From Acetobacterium wieringae (GTDB lineage: Bacteria > Bacillota > Clostridia > Eubacteriales > Eubacteriaceae), in NCBI RefSeq assembly GCF_001766835.1, contig NZ_LKEU01000009.1:27736-91735 (forward strand): a stretch of DNA of 64,000 nucleotides. Reading direction: 5' to 3'. The notes under the pieces were generated by a model. It ran no database searches. It was not told where the DNA came from and saw only the letters and a program-made list of their open reading frames with translations. Within the stretch, counting starts at the first letter, position 1. Each line of letters opens with the position of its first letter. Below are positions 26,173-34,891 of the stretch, one piece after another. A program made the translations under genes and the position numbers.

Positions 26173-26919
26173 ATGATTGATACACATATACATATGGTAC
26201 CTGGTGTTGACGATGGGGCTAAAGATCTGGAAATGGCGATTCAGATGATGCAGTTGGCAATGAATGAAGGTGTTAATGAAATGATCGTGACACCGCATTT
26301 TAATTTGCCAACTTACCATAATCAAAATGTGGATGAGCAGTACCAATTGCTGATAGATTATATCGAGCGAGAGAACATTGATTTTAAACTACATTTGGGT
26401 AATGAAATATATCTAAGCGAAGAAACCATGGCAGGGATCAAGCGGGGACTCGCCCATACGATGGGAAACAGCCGGTTTTTGCTTGTGGAATTACCCTTAT
26501 ACCATTACTACCCGTTTCATGAATCCATGCTTTTCGAATTACAGGAAAGTGGCTATAAGGTTGTCCTGGCCCATGTTGAGCGATATGAGGTTTTCGCAAG
26601 ACGACCAGAAAAGCTGGCAGCTTTAAACGAACGGGGAATTTATTCCCAAATCACATCACAATATATTATGGATGGAAAAACAAGAAGAAAGGCCCTAAAA
26701 TGGATTGAAAGTGGTTTGGTTTATATTATAGCATCCGATGGACATGATTTAGTCAAGCGTCCACCGGTCATGAAACGGGCATATGAAATTGTCGTAAAAG
26801 TGTTTGGTGAAGAATGCGGACAAATGCTTTTTTATGAAAATCCCGGGATGATGATCAGAGATCGAGAACTGATGGTGCCTGTGCTGAAAAAGAAACGGTT
26901 TGGATTTCACCGTCAGTAG
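26173..26919 (+). CDS. PHP-family tyrosine-protein phosphatase (CpsB/YwqE-like)
   Basis: Manganese-dependent phosphotyrosine phosphatase of 248 residues, the usual antagonist of the CpsD/YwqD kinase. The metal site starts with DTHIHMVPGVDDGA, with further ligands in VTPHF, LAHVERY and ASDGHD. A GTG at 26167 is possible, but ATG 26173 gives the conserved MID(T/I)H start. It is grouped with the Wzz-like and BY-kinase genes downstream, the standard phosphoregulatory set controlling chain length and export in Gram-positive EPS loci. Confidence 0.93.
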   Translation: MIDTHIHMVPGVDDGAKDLEMAIQMMQLAMNEGVNEMIVTPHFNLPTYHNQNVDEQYQLLIDYIERENIDFKLHLGNEIYLSEETMAGIKRGLAHTMGNSRFLLVELPLYHYYPFHESMLFELQESGYKVVLAHVERYEVFARRPEKLAALNERGIYSQITSQYIMDGKTRRKALKWIESGLVYIIASDGHDLVKRPPVMKRAYEIVVKVFGEECGQMLFYENPGMMIRDRELMVPVLKKKRFGFHRQ

Positions 26920-26993
26920 TATAATATTTCTGAATTCAGTAAAAAGCTTAGCAAAAATTGTCAAAATTATTCTGTCAAAAAGTGAGGTAGTCG

Positions 26994-28862
26994 ATGGAAA
27001 CGAAACTAAGCAGGCAGTTGTTTTTAATTGCAGCAGACATATTGGCAGTGAACGCTGCATTCTTGTTTACATTATTTTTGCATTTTGAAGGAGACATTCC
27101 TTCAGAAGTAATTAGTATTTATTTAAGCAGTGTTTTTATCTTAACGGTCGGAAAGCTGCTAATTTATCGATTCTTCGATTTATATAACAGTTTATGGTCT
27201 TATGCTTCGGTGGAAGAGTTGATTAAGATTTTGCTGGCGGTGATCGTCGCCAACGTGTTTGGAACGGCTTATCTTTTCTATATGGGCGAAAGACTATATT
27301 TTGGTATTTATCTAACCAGTATGCTTTTTGAAATTGCATTTGTCAGCAGTGGCCGTTTTAGCTATCGCTTGGTGCGAAGTTTAAAAAACCGAAAAATCTT
27401 TATGAAGCAGGATGTCCAGAAGAAAATATTGATCATTGGAAGTGGTGCGACGGCGACATTGATTGCCACAGAAATTAAGAATCATGCATTAAGCTACGGA
27501 CAAGTTGTGGGATTTATTGATGAAGATGCCAAAAAATTAAATAAAACAATTGCTGGCGTTAAGGTTCTGGGTAATAACTATGATATTGGCAGTATTGTTC
27601 ATAAGTTCAATATCAATGAAATTATTATTGCAACACCAACAGCAGATCCAACGACACTCCGAATGATCATCAGTGAATGTAAACGTACGCCTGCCAAGGT
27701 ACGAATTGTTCCGGGAATTCGTGAAATGATTGATGGTCAGGTCTCGTTAAGTAAAATTCGAGATGTCGAGATTGAGGATTTGCTTGGCAGAGAAACGGTA
27801 AATCTTAATATCAGAGAAGTTGTCAGTTATCTTGAAGGCAAAATTATTATGGTAACGGGTGGTGGCGGTTCGATCGGTTCTGAATTATGCAGACAGATTG
27901 CCAGATTCAATCCGGGGAAATTGATTATTCTGGATAATTATGAGAATAATGCCTATGAAATACAAAATGAACTGATTAATGATTACGAAAATAAAATCAA
28001 TCTGGATGTGATTATTGCTTCGGTAAGAGATCGGGATGATGTTTTTGCGATTATTGAAGCCTACCATCCCGATGTTATCTTTCATGCGGCAGCACACAAA
28101 CATGTACCCTTAATGGAGCGTTCGCCCTGGGAAGCGATTAAAAATAATGTCTTTGGAACAAAAAATGTTGCGGAAGCGGCCCATGAGTTTGGGGTAGATC
28201 GCTTTGTTATGGTTTCGACAGACAAAGCCGTTAACCCGACCAATATAATGGGTGCCAGTAAACGGATCTGTGAAATGATTATTCAAGGTTTAGCCAGGCA
28301 AAGTAAAACAAAGTTTACGGCTGTTCGCTTTGGTAACGTCCTCGGTAGCAATGGTTCAGTAGTTCCCCTATTTAAGAAACAGATTAAAGAAGGCGGTCCG
28401 GTTACTGTAACGCATAAAGAAATTATCCGATACTTTATGACCATCCCGGAAGCGGCGCAACTCGTAATTCAATCGGGTGCGATTGCAAAAGGCGGAGAGA
28501 TATTTGTGCTTGATATGGGGCAACCTGTAAAAATATTTGATCTGGCAGTCGACCTGATTAAACTCTCGGGATTAAAGCTGAATGAAGACATCGAAATAGA
28601 AATCATTGGATTGCGACCAGGAGAAAAACTCTATGAAGAACTATTAATGGATGAAGAGGGGCTGAAAGAGACCTGCTTCGAAAAAATTAGAGTGGGTAAG
28701 CCGGGAGATATTGACTACACATTACTTAAGAAGTCACTTGAAGAGTTAAGACCCTATCTAAAAGCATCGAATAAAAAAGCGCTGATCAGTATGGTGAAAA
28801 ATATTGTTCCTACCTACAAAGACAGTGACGAGGTTAATAACAATGGTAATTATCTGAAATAG
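26994..28862 (+). CDS. Membrane nucleotide-sugar 4,6-dehydratase (EpsC/PglF/CapD-like)
   Basis: Protein of 622 residues with four N-terminal membrane helices, a CoA-binding-like Rossmann domain (KILIIGSGATATLIATEI) and a C-terminal SDR domain. The SDR domain has VTGGGGSIGSELCRQ, HAAAHKHVPLME, STDKAVNPTN and MGASK. A Met replaces the usual catalytic Tyr in YxxxK, as in PglF-type enzymes, which use Thr-Asp-Lys. The predicted reaction is UDP-GlcNAc to the 4-keto-6-deoxy sugar used by the aminotransferase at 8232. It thus completes a bacillosamine-type pathway split across the locus. Confidence 0.92.
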   Translation: METKLSRQLFLIAADILAVNAAFLFTLFLHFEGDIPSEVISIYLSSVFILTVGKLLIYRFFDLYNSLWSYASVEELIKILLAVIVANVFGTAYLFYMGERLYFGIYLTSMLFEIAFVSSGRFSYRLVRSLKNRKIFMKQDVQKKILIIGSGATATLIATEIKNHALSYGQVVGFIDEDAKKLNKTIAGVKVLGNNYDIGSIVHKFNINEIIIATPTADPTTLRMIISECKRTPAKVRIVPGIREMIDGQVSLSKIRDVEIEDLLGRETVNLNIREVVSYLEGKIIMVTGGGGSIGSELCRQIARFNPGKLIILDNYENNAYEIQNELINDYENKINLDVIIASVRDRDDVFAIIEAYHPDVIFHAAAHKHVPLMERSPWEAIKNNVFGTKNVAEAAHEFGVDRFVMVSTDKAVNPTNIMGASKRICEMIIQGLARQSKTKFTAVRFGNVLGSNGSVVPLFKKQIKEGGPVTVTHKEIIRYFMTIPEAAQLVIQSGAIAKGGEIFVLDMGQPVKIFDLAVDLIKLSGLKLNEDIEIEIIGLRPGEKLYEELLMDEEGLKETCFEKIRVGKPGDIDYTLLKKSLEELRPYLKASNKKALISMVKNIVPTYKDSDEVNNNGNYLK

Positions 28863-28937
28863 ATAAAGCGTTGTTCGATCAGCGATTGCAAGCTATTTGG
28901 GTTCAGGCAAGTTTAACTGAGAAAGGAATCAAACGCC

Positions 28938-29897
28938 ATGAAAAATAAAAAATTGGTTATAATTCTATTGAGTGTTCTATTTCTGGTAATTATGGCCAGC
29001 CTGCTCATATTTGCTCGTGCAAACAATGGATCCTTGTTTTCGGCCAATACTCAAAATGCAGACACAGATACTGAAGCGGATGCAGGATCGATTGAGGATG
29101 TTTTGAATCAGAACAACGAAGATTTGCTTGAACTGACAGATACGAGAAAAACGGTTATCTTTGCAATTTATGGAACTGATGAGCGATCTGATGAAACCGG
29201 ACGAAGTGATATTATCATGGTTGTGATGTACGATCCAACACAACAAAAAATGGTCATGGCTTCGTTACCAAGAGATTTGCGGGTTAATATTCCCGGTTAT
29301 GGTTTGGATAAAATTAATCATGCCTTTGCTTATGGTGGCAGAGAATTGAGCAATCAGACCATTGAGGAGTTGCTGGGCATAAAACTGGACTTTTCAGTGA
29401 AATTGGATTTTGATACATTTGCCAAAATCATCAACGATGCTGGGGGCGTCGAAGTCACCGCACAAAAGGATTTCTATAAAAATGAAAATCAATTAGTTAT
29501 CAGTCAGGGTGAGCAAGTTTTAAACGGTAAAAATGCATTATTTTATGTCAGATTTCGCAGTGATAGCGACGGCGACTATGGCCGGATCGCCAGACAGCAG
29601 GAAGTGGTTAAGTCATTAATGAAGAAACTGTCAACGATGAGTCTGAAAAAAAAGCTGCAATTGATTGAAACCTACTATAATAATGGTGTTGAGACTGATG
29701 TTAATGTTTCGAAGCTTAAAGAGTATCTCAATATGAGCGGCGGGGACACAAATCTGAGTTTTGAAAATTATCGATTAAAAACATATTCCGAAATTATTGA
29801 TGGGTTATGGTATGAATTGTACAGTCAGGAAGATCTGGATACAATCAAAAACCTGTTTAAAGTTAATGAAGATATTAATCAGGAAAACTGGAAATAG
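28938..29897 (+). CDS. LytR-CpsA-Psr (LCP) family glycopolymer transferase
   Basis: Protein of 319 residues with one N-terminal membrane helix (about 5-27) and an extracellular LCP domain. Typical segments are YGTDERSDETGRSDIIMVVMYDP, SLPRDLRVNIPGYGLDKINHAFAYGG and YVRFRSDSDGDYGRIARQQ. LCP enzymes transfer undecaprenyl-linked glycopolymers to peptidoglycan. Its presence suggests that part of the EPS becomes wall-attached. The start has a GAAAGGAATC ribosome binding site. Confidence 0.93.
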   Translation: MKNKKLVIILLSVLFLVIMASLLIFARANNGSLFSANTQNADTDTEADAGSIEDVLNQNNEDLLELTDTRKTVIFAIYGTDERSDETGRSDIIMVVMYDPTQQKMVMASLPRDLRVNIPGYGLDKINHAFAYGGRELSNQTIEELLGIKLDFSVKLDFDTFAKIINDAGGVEVTAQKDFYKNENQLVISQGEQVLNGKNALFYVRFRSDSDGDYGRIARQQEVVKSLMKKLSTMSLKKKLQLIETYYNNGVETDVNVSKLKEYLNMSGGDTNLSFENYRLKTYSEIIDGLWYELYSQEDLDTIKNLFKVNEDINQENWK

Positions 29898-29938
29898 AAA
29901 CTGTAAAACATACCTGGTCTTTAAGAAAGGAGAACAGC

Positions 29939-30631
29939 ATGGAAACAACAAAGGAAGTCAATTTTAAAGAGCTTTTAGAGATTATTATTAAAAAATGGTG
30001 GCTCATTCTGTTGCTGACCATTGTCGGTTTCGGGTCAGCTTATCTTTACACAGTAAAATATGTAACCCCGATCTATGAAGCAAATACAGTTTTGTACATT
30101 GGTCAGGAGGGCGGTAGTTTGGGGTCAATAGATGTATCATTAGGCCAATTAAATGCTAATAGTCAACTACTTGTTGATTACAAGCAAATTGCCTCCACCC
30201 GATTGGTAATAAATGAGGTAATAAAAAACTTGGGATTGACTATTTCTTACGATGAATTTAAAGATAACGTTATTATTCAGAGTGTTTCCGATTCCCGTCT
30301 TTTCACAGTTGGGTTTAGAAACTCGGATCCCCAAGTTGCCAAACAGATTGCCGATGAACTGGCTAAACAATTGACGGTGGCGGTATTACAAATTGTCGGC
30401 GTAGAGAATATCAGAATTCTGGATCAGGCGCTGGTACCGCAGGCACCTATTTCGCCTAATGTTCTTCTTAATGCCGTTATTGGCGGTTTATTGGGATTCT
30501 TCATTTCATTATTTGTAATTATTTTGATGTTTCTGATGAATGATACGATTAGAAATGATGAAGACATTGAAAATTTGATTGGCGTGTCAGTTTTAGGGGA
30601 TATCCCAGAATTTAAAGGGGAGGCTCGGTAA
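29939..30631 (+). CDS. Wzz/CapA-type chain-length regulator and kinase activator
   Basis: Membrane protein of 230 residues with two helices (about 20-38 and 177-200) bracketing an extracellular Wzz domain (YEANTVLYIGQ). The second helix is preceded by PQAPISPNVLLN, the proline-rich motif of chain-length determinants. The short cytosolic C-terminus would contact the BY-kinase encoded two bases downstream. Separate modulator and kinase genes are the normal Gram-positive arrangement (YwqC/YwqD, CapA/CapB). Confidence 0.92.
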   Translation: METTKEVNFKELLEIIIKKWWLILLLTIVGFGSAYLYTVKYVTPIYEANTVLYIGQEGGSLGSIDVSLGQLNANSQLLVDYKQIASTRLVINEVIKNLGLTISYDEFKDNVIIQSVSDSRLFTVGFRNSDPQVAKQIADELAKQLTVAVLQIVGVENIRILDQALVPQAPISPNVLLNAVIGGLLGFFISLFVIILMFLMNDTIRNDEDIENLIGVSVLGDIPEFKGEAR

Positions 30632-30632
30632 T

Positions 30633-31316
30633 ATGGATTCACAAAATTTAATCACACTAAGCGACCCCACATCATTTATAACTGAAAGTTATAAATTATT
30701 GCGGACAAATTTGAATTTTAAAAATTTGAATAATCGTTATCAGGTGATGCTGGTAACGAGTGCTGGTAAAGAAGAAGGGAAAAGTACCACCATTTCAAAC
30801 CTGGCGGTAACATTTGCCCAGGCCGATAAACGGGTGTTACTAATCGACGCTGATTTACGGTTACCTCAGATCAGTACCATTTTTAATATTAATAAGAGAA
30901 AGAATGGTTTATCCAATATGTTGGTGGATGAATTACCGCTGGAGTCCCTTGTAAATAAAATAGAAAAACTTGAAAAATTGGAAATTTTAACCGCTGGAAA
31001 CAAACATGTTTCACCGACCGAACTGCTGAATTCAGAAGCATTTGGAACATTCATTAAAAAATGTCGAGAAGAATACGATGTTATTCTTATTGATACCCCA
31101 CCTGTGTTAAGTTTTGCCGACGCAAGTATTATTTCAAATGTTGTCGATGGGGTTTTGTTGGTAATTGCCGCCCACTCCACAAAAAAAGCAACAATTATTG
31201 AAGCAAAAAAAAATCTCGACAAGGTTGGGGCAGCTGTCATTGGTGTTATCCTGACTAAAGTGAAATTCAAGAAAAACGCAAATTACTACCGCTATAATGC
31301 TGACAAAGCGAAGTGA
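30633..31316 (+). CDS. BY-type tyrosine kinase (CpsD/CapB/YwqD-like)
   Basis: Bacterial tyrosine autokinase of 227 residues. It has Walker A SAGKEEGKST, Walker A' VLLIDADLR, Walker B VILIDTPP and a very short C-terminal Tyr cluster (NYYRYN) close to the stop. The family cycle of autophosphorylation and dephosphorylation by the PHP phosphatase controls polymer length, and such kinases also phosphorylate Ugd. It is the last gene of the EPS locus and is followed by a strong perfect hairpin. Confidence 0.94.
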   Translation: MDSQNLITLSDPTSFITESYKLLRTNLNFKNLNNRYQVMLVTSAGKEEGKSTTISNLAVTFAQADKRVLLIDADLRLPQISTIFNINKRKNGLSNMLVDELPLESLVNKIEKLEKLEILTAGNKHVSPTELLNSEAFGTFIKKCREEYDVILIDTPPVLSFADASIISNVVDGVLLVIAAHSTKKATIIEAKKNLDKVGAAVIGVILTKVKFKKNANYYRYNADKAK

Positions 31317-31362
31317 ACACCGAATTTTAAATCATCGTTAACAAAAAATAATTCAGGAAGTT

Positions 31363-31404
31363 GGAACAATAAGGAGGTGTCATCTGACACCTCCTTATTG
31401 TTCC
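31363..31404. terminator. Perfect 20-bp inverted repeat at the end of the EPS locus
   Basis: GGAACAATAAGGAGGTGTCA (31363-31382) is an exact inverted repeat of 31385-31404 with only two bases between. It sits between the convergent BY-kinase and sulfatase-maturase genes. There is no proper T run on the plus side, so it is either a bidirectional terminator of unusual form or an RNA-processing or stability hairpin. The stem contains an AAGGAGGTG Shine-Dalgarno-like core. Confidence 0.6.
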
Positions 31405-31444
31405 CGAAGAATTGATGTAAACAGGGTTTAAAGTTGACGATCAC

Positions 31445-32641
31445 TCAAAATATAAGCGGAATTGATTGATCACCGGAGTGCTTTTTTATATGCTTAAAAA
31501 ACTGCCGATACCCTTCGCATAAATAGTTTTTGCCTTTTTGATTGTCTCTTGATAAAAGAAACCGATCTTTCGGACAGCCCCCAAAACAAAGTCGGATATG
31601 ATCACAATCCAGGCATTCGTCAGGCAGTCCTAAGGTTTTGTGCATACCAAAGGAGCGATTTTTCTCCATTAAGTCTGCTAGTGGCGTTTCAAGAATATTG
31701 CCAAGCTTATACGCTTCAAAAGCATAACGGTCGCAGCAAAAAAGATCCCCATTCATTTCCAGAACGCCAGCGTGGCCGCAAAGCGCTTCATGAACGCAGA
31801 CACCAGCAGGGTGATTATTTAAATTAGCCAGCGTCGATTCAATAATCTGGACATATTTTTCCCCCAAATCCAATTTTCTCCACAAATCAAAAACTGTGCA
31901 GAGAAAGGTGCCATAGTCTTTGGCGGTGACCGAAAAATCTGTTACTGGATGCATCATGGAGGGGGAATGGAGTCCAGCGGGCATGGCAAACCGCTGTCCG
32001 GAGGCGTTTTCATAGCTGGCTGGCAAACATTCGACGACTGGCAAAAATTGCATATAGTCAGTGAGCTCTCGAAGAAACAGATAAACGTCCTCGGGATGGT
32101 GCGAATTAATGGCATTGACAGTTGTCAGTGTATTATAAGCGACACCGTGTTTTTGAAGCAGTTTGATACCAGCCATGGTCTGTTCAAACGTGTTGCCGAA
32201 ACGATTTTTTCGATAACGGTTATGAAGATCAGCATGACCGTCGATACTGACACCAATCAGAAAATGATTGGCCGCAAAAAACGCGCACCAGGCATCCGTC
32301 AGCAAGGTAGCATTTGTTTGGAGGGTGTTGCGGATGATTCGGCCAGGGCCATATTGGTTTTGGTAATTCAATGCTTGTATGTAAAAATCAAGGGGAGCCA
32401 GGGTTGGTTCACCACCGTGCCAGGCAAACTCGACAACTGCGTTGTTCCCATGAATGGCGAAATTCTGACGGATATACGCCTTAAGCACTACATCTGACAT
32501 AAGTTTTGTTTGTTGAGCCATCAGATCCTGCTTTTCCAGGTAATAACAATAGCGGCAGCTAAGATTACAGGATGCGCCAATGGGTTTGGCCATGATGGCA
32601 TAAGTCCTGGAATCCGGGGGATATCGTTTTTTCATGACCAT
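31445..32641 (-). CDS. Anaerobic sulfatase-maturating enzyme (radical SAM, SPASM)
   Basis: Radical SAM enzyme of 398 residues that oxidises the active-site Cys or Ser of sulfatases to C-alpha-formylglycine without oxygen. The radical SAM cluster is CNLSCRYCYY, followed by WHGGEPTL and SIDG. Two C-terminal cysteine groups (CVHEALCGHAG...CCDRY and CLDCDHIRLCFGGCPKDR) fit the auxiliary SPASM Fe-S clusters. Its ATG overlaps the sulfatase stop (TGATG), so the two are translationally coupled, and the neighbouring sulfatase is its obvious substrate. Confidence 0.94.
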   Translation of the reverse strand: MVMKKRYPPDSRTYAIMAKPIGASCNLSCRYCYYLEKQDLMAQQTKLMSDVVLKAYIRQNFAIHGNNAVVEFAWHGGEPTLAPLDFYIQALNYQNQYGPGRIIRNTLQTNATLLTDAWCAFFAANHFLIGVSIDGHADLHNRYRKNRFGNTFEQTMAGIKLLQKHGVAYNTLTTVNAINSHHPEDVYLFLRELTDYMQFLPVVECLPASYENASGQRFAMPAGLHSPSMMHPVTDFSVTAKDYGTFLCTVFDLWRKLDLGEKYVQIIESTLANLNNHPAGVCVHEALCGHAGVLEMNGDLFCCDRYAFEAYKLGNILETPLADLMEKNRSFGMHKTLGLPDECLDCDHIRLCFGGCPKDRFLLSRDNQKGKNYLCEGYRQFFKHIKKHSGDQSIPLIF

Positions 32642-34359
32642 CAATTCGGAGTTTTGTTGATCTGAGCAATGACAGCGGTGGCTTCACTGCCATCATCAAC
32701 ACCGATCTCTGCTGTGATCAGGGTATTAAGCTGATTATTCAGTTCCATAATCAGAGCAGCATTAGTGTCTTGGTCTGCGGCCAGGTTGACTAATTCATCG
32801 GGGTCTTTTTCCAGATCAAACAGCTGAACATCATTATTGGCATACAATGCTTCCATGGTTGTTGGTAGATTGAAATTGAGTGGTGAAAAATAGCGGGCAA
32901 ATTTGTATTTTTCAGTGGTTATTCCACGGACAAAGCCACGTTTGGAATAGTCAATCGTATAGCTGGTGACACCGGTTGTTGGGTCAGTGGTTTGCATCAT
33001 ATCGCTGTCGATCATTGAGATCATTTCGTAGGCAAATAAAGCTCCCGTTCTTATTTTTGTTTGGCTGCCATCAAGCAGATCCATCATACTGCTGCCGGGA
33101 AGCCCAGCAGAAAGCTCGGCTTTTTTAGTATCTGACAGATTGGTCATATCAATGAAGGTGGGTGCCAGGTCGAGGTGGCTGGTTACCGCATCAATGGTAT
33201 TGCCTCCTTCATATTCAGGGTGCACGATAATCAGGGGAACGTGGATGTTGTTTTCGTATATAAAACCGCCTTTTCCCCGGAGTCCATTGGCTCCCTGCAT
33301 ATCACCGTGGTCGCTGGTAAAGACGATGATGGTATTATCCAGCATTTCCAGATTGGATAGTTCAGATAAAATATTATAGAGCTGGCCATCATTGTCCTGA
33401 ATACAATTATAATAATAATCCTGGAAATTTTCCCAACGGCTGGCCTCGGCGGGAATTTCGCCCACCCGACGGTTCCATAAATCAAAATATTCCAATTCAG
33501 CCGGGACTCTGCCAGGAGCATCAATAGCCTGAGACCAGCTAGACGGAATTTCCGCCTTGGGGTAACTGGTTTCATAAATTGTATTAACCGGAGCTCCGGC
33601 AATAGCAAAGGTTGTTTGGCCAGTGTCCTGTACGGCGACACCGTCTGAATCAGTGTTATAATACATAATATCGTGGGGATTCACGAGATTGACGGCCAGG
33701 AAGAAGGACTGTCCGGAGGCATTGGTAGCCGATCCTTTTGAGCGCAGCCAGCTGACCGTATCTCCAGCAATGTTGCTATCTTGTATATAGCCCTGCTGAA
33801 GCTGTCCAACAATATCACCCTGGGCATTCCAGTCAGAAAACCCGTAGCCCAGCAGCCCATTCTGCTCCTGCATGGCGGGTTGGCTGGTATCATCAAAAAC
33901 ACTGGTGTCGCCCATGTGCCACTTGCCTTTAAATGCCGAGTAGTATCCAGCTGAGAGCATCCGGTCACCGACCGTGGTGAGATTTTCAGAAATCGGCTCC
34001 TGCCAGGGTGATTCAGTATTGTCAATCATCAGCGTATCCGTGATGTGGGTGCCAGTGTAAATGACAGATCGGGATGAGGTGGAGACATTGCTGCAGGTAT
34101 AATGTTTTTCAAAGGTAGTTCCCATTCTTTTTAGCAGTTCCCGGGCTTTGTAATTGGTGCCAGCCGGGAATTCATCAAAATAATGCTCCTGATCGACTGT
34201 TACAAAGACAATGTTATAATTGCCATCGTTATTAGGCTGGGCATCGAGATGAGCGATTCTTTGATCAATGGGCTGGTTGCCCGTGTTTTGTGCGCAGCTT
34301 GAGACACCCAGCAACGAGGTTGCCAGTGTGAGACCTAATGCTGCTTTTTTAATGTTCAT
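32641..34359 (-). CDS. Serine-type sulfatase, lipoprotein
   Basis: Sulfatase of 572 residues with a lipoprotein signal (LLGVSSC, lipid Cys22). The N-terminal metal Asp is in FVTVDQEH. The modification site reads STSSR at 93-97, placing Ser93 where Cys or Ser becomes formylglycine, followed by the usual TG.H. A second metal site is TSDHGDM. The Ser type cannot be matured by the aerobic enzyme, consistent with the coupled anaerobic maturase. It would act on sulfate esters outside the membrane; the substrate is unknown. The ribosome binding site is AGGAGGTC. Confidence 0.92.
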   Translation of the reverse strand: MNIKKAALGLTLATSLLGVSSCAQNTGNQPIDQRIAHLDAQPNNDGNYNIVFVTVDQEHYFDEFPAGTNYKARELLKRMGTTFEKHYTCSNVSTSSRSVIYTGTHITDTLMIDNTESPWQEPISENLTTVGDRMLSAGYYSAFKGKWHMGDTSVFDDTSQPAMQEQNGLLGYGFSDWNAQGDIVGQLQQGYIQDSNIAGDTVSWLRSKGSATNASGQSFFLAVNLVNPHDIMYYNTDSDGVAVQDTGQTTFAIAGAPVNTIYETSYPKAEIPSSWSQAIDAPGRVPAELEYFDLWNRRVGEIPAEASRWENFQDYYYNCIQDNDGQLYNILSELSNLEMLDNTIIVFTSDHGDMQGANGLRGKGGFIYENNIHVPLIIVHPEYEGGNTIDAVTSHLDLAPTFIDMTNLSDTKKAELSAGLPGSSMMDLLDGSQTKIRTGALFAYEMISMIDSDMMQTTDPTTGVTSYTIDYSKRGFVRGITTEKYKFARYFSPLNFNLPTTMEALYANNDVQLFDLEKDPDELVNLAADQDTNAALIMELNNQLNTLITAEIGVDDGSEATAVIAQINKTPN

Positions 34360-34415
34360 TTAAAGACCTCCTGATCTATAATTTTGAGTATCCGACTTAG
34401 CCAACAGTAAAAGGA

Positions 34416-34444
34416 TAATTAATTTGTGTGTAGTGCCCAGTCAA
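34416..34444 (-). promoter_or_regulatory. Candidate promoter for the sulfatase-maturase operon
   Basis: On the minus strand, TTGACT (34444-34439), a 17-base spacer and TAATTA (34421-34416), about 55 bases before the sulfatase ATG. Confidence 0.5.
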
Positions 34445-34891
34445 TGATTGCTGTTAACCCCAATATACCCAGACGAATCCGTGATAATCATCTCATCATG
34501 GAAAGCAAACAGCTTTGCTGATATTAAGAAAGAATATTCGGGTTTAGTGGGGAATGGTTGTTTTTTAAATCAAAAAGAACAATCACAGTGGCAACGTATC
34601 TGGATACATTTAAGAATATGATATTATTTTGCAAAAAGACTGGATAAAAAATGATAAAAAGGATATAATAAAGTGGCTTATGATAGAGGTTCTTTGTCAG
34701 TGATCTGATAAAGGCCTCTTCTTTACGGAACGGCAACAAAATGATGAAATACAAATTTGCAGATTAATGCGGCGATTGCACAAAAAACTGGCACCTGCTA
34801 CTGGAAGCGAGTAAAATCAGGTAGTTTTAAAAAGTCACAATGAGATTATTTTACAGGGGTTGCCAATTAAATCAATGGAGGATTATAAAAA
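34445..34891 (+). promoter_or_regulatory. Promoter and structured leader of the ABC-F gene
   Basis: A TATAAT lies at 34664-34669 with a weak TGGATA 17 bases upstream. Between it and the ABC-F start there are two hairpins. The first pairs 34685-34699 with 34706-34719 (AGAGG...TTTGTCA with TGATAAA...CCTCT) and is followed by TCTTTA. The second pairs ACCTG and TACT with AGTA and CAGGT near 34792-34825, followed by AGTTTT. ABC-F resistance genes are often controlled by leader attenuation, and this leader may be of that kind. Nothing else is seen in the stretch. Confidence 0.4.

Noticed and set aside
32139..32497. Plus-strand frames opposite the sulfatase maturase and sulfatase genes
   Set aside because: The minus-strand proteins have complete radical SAM and sulfatase motifs; the plus-strand frames have none and lack ribosome binding sites.
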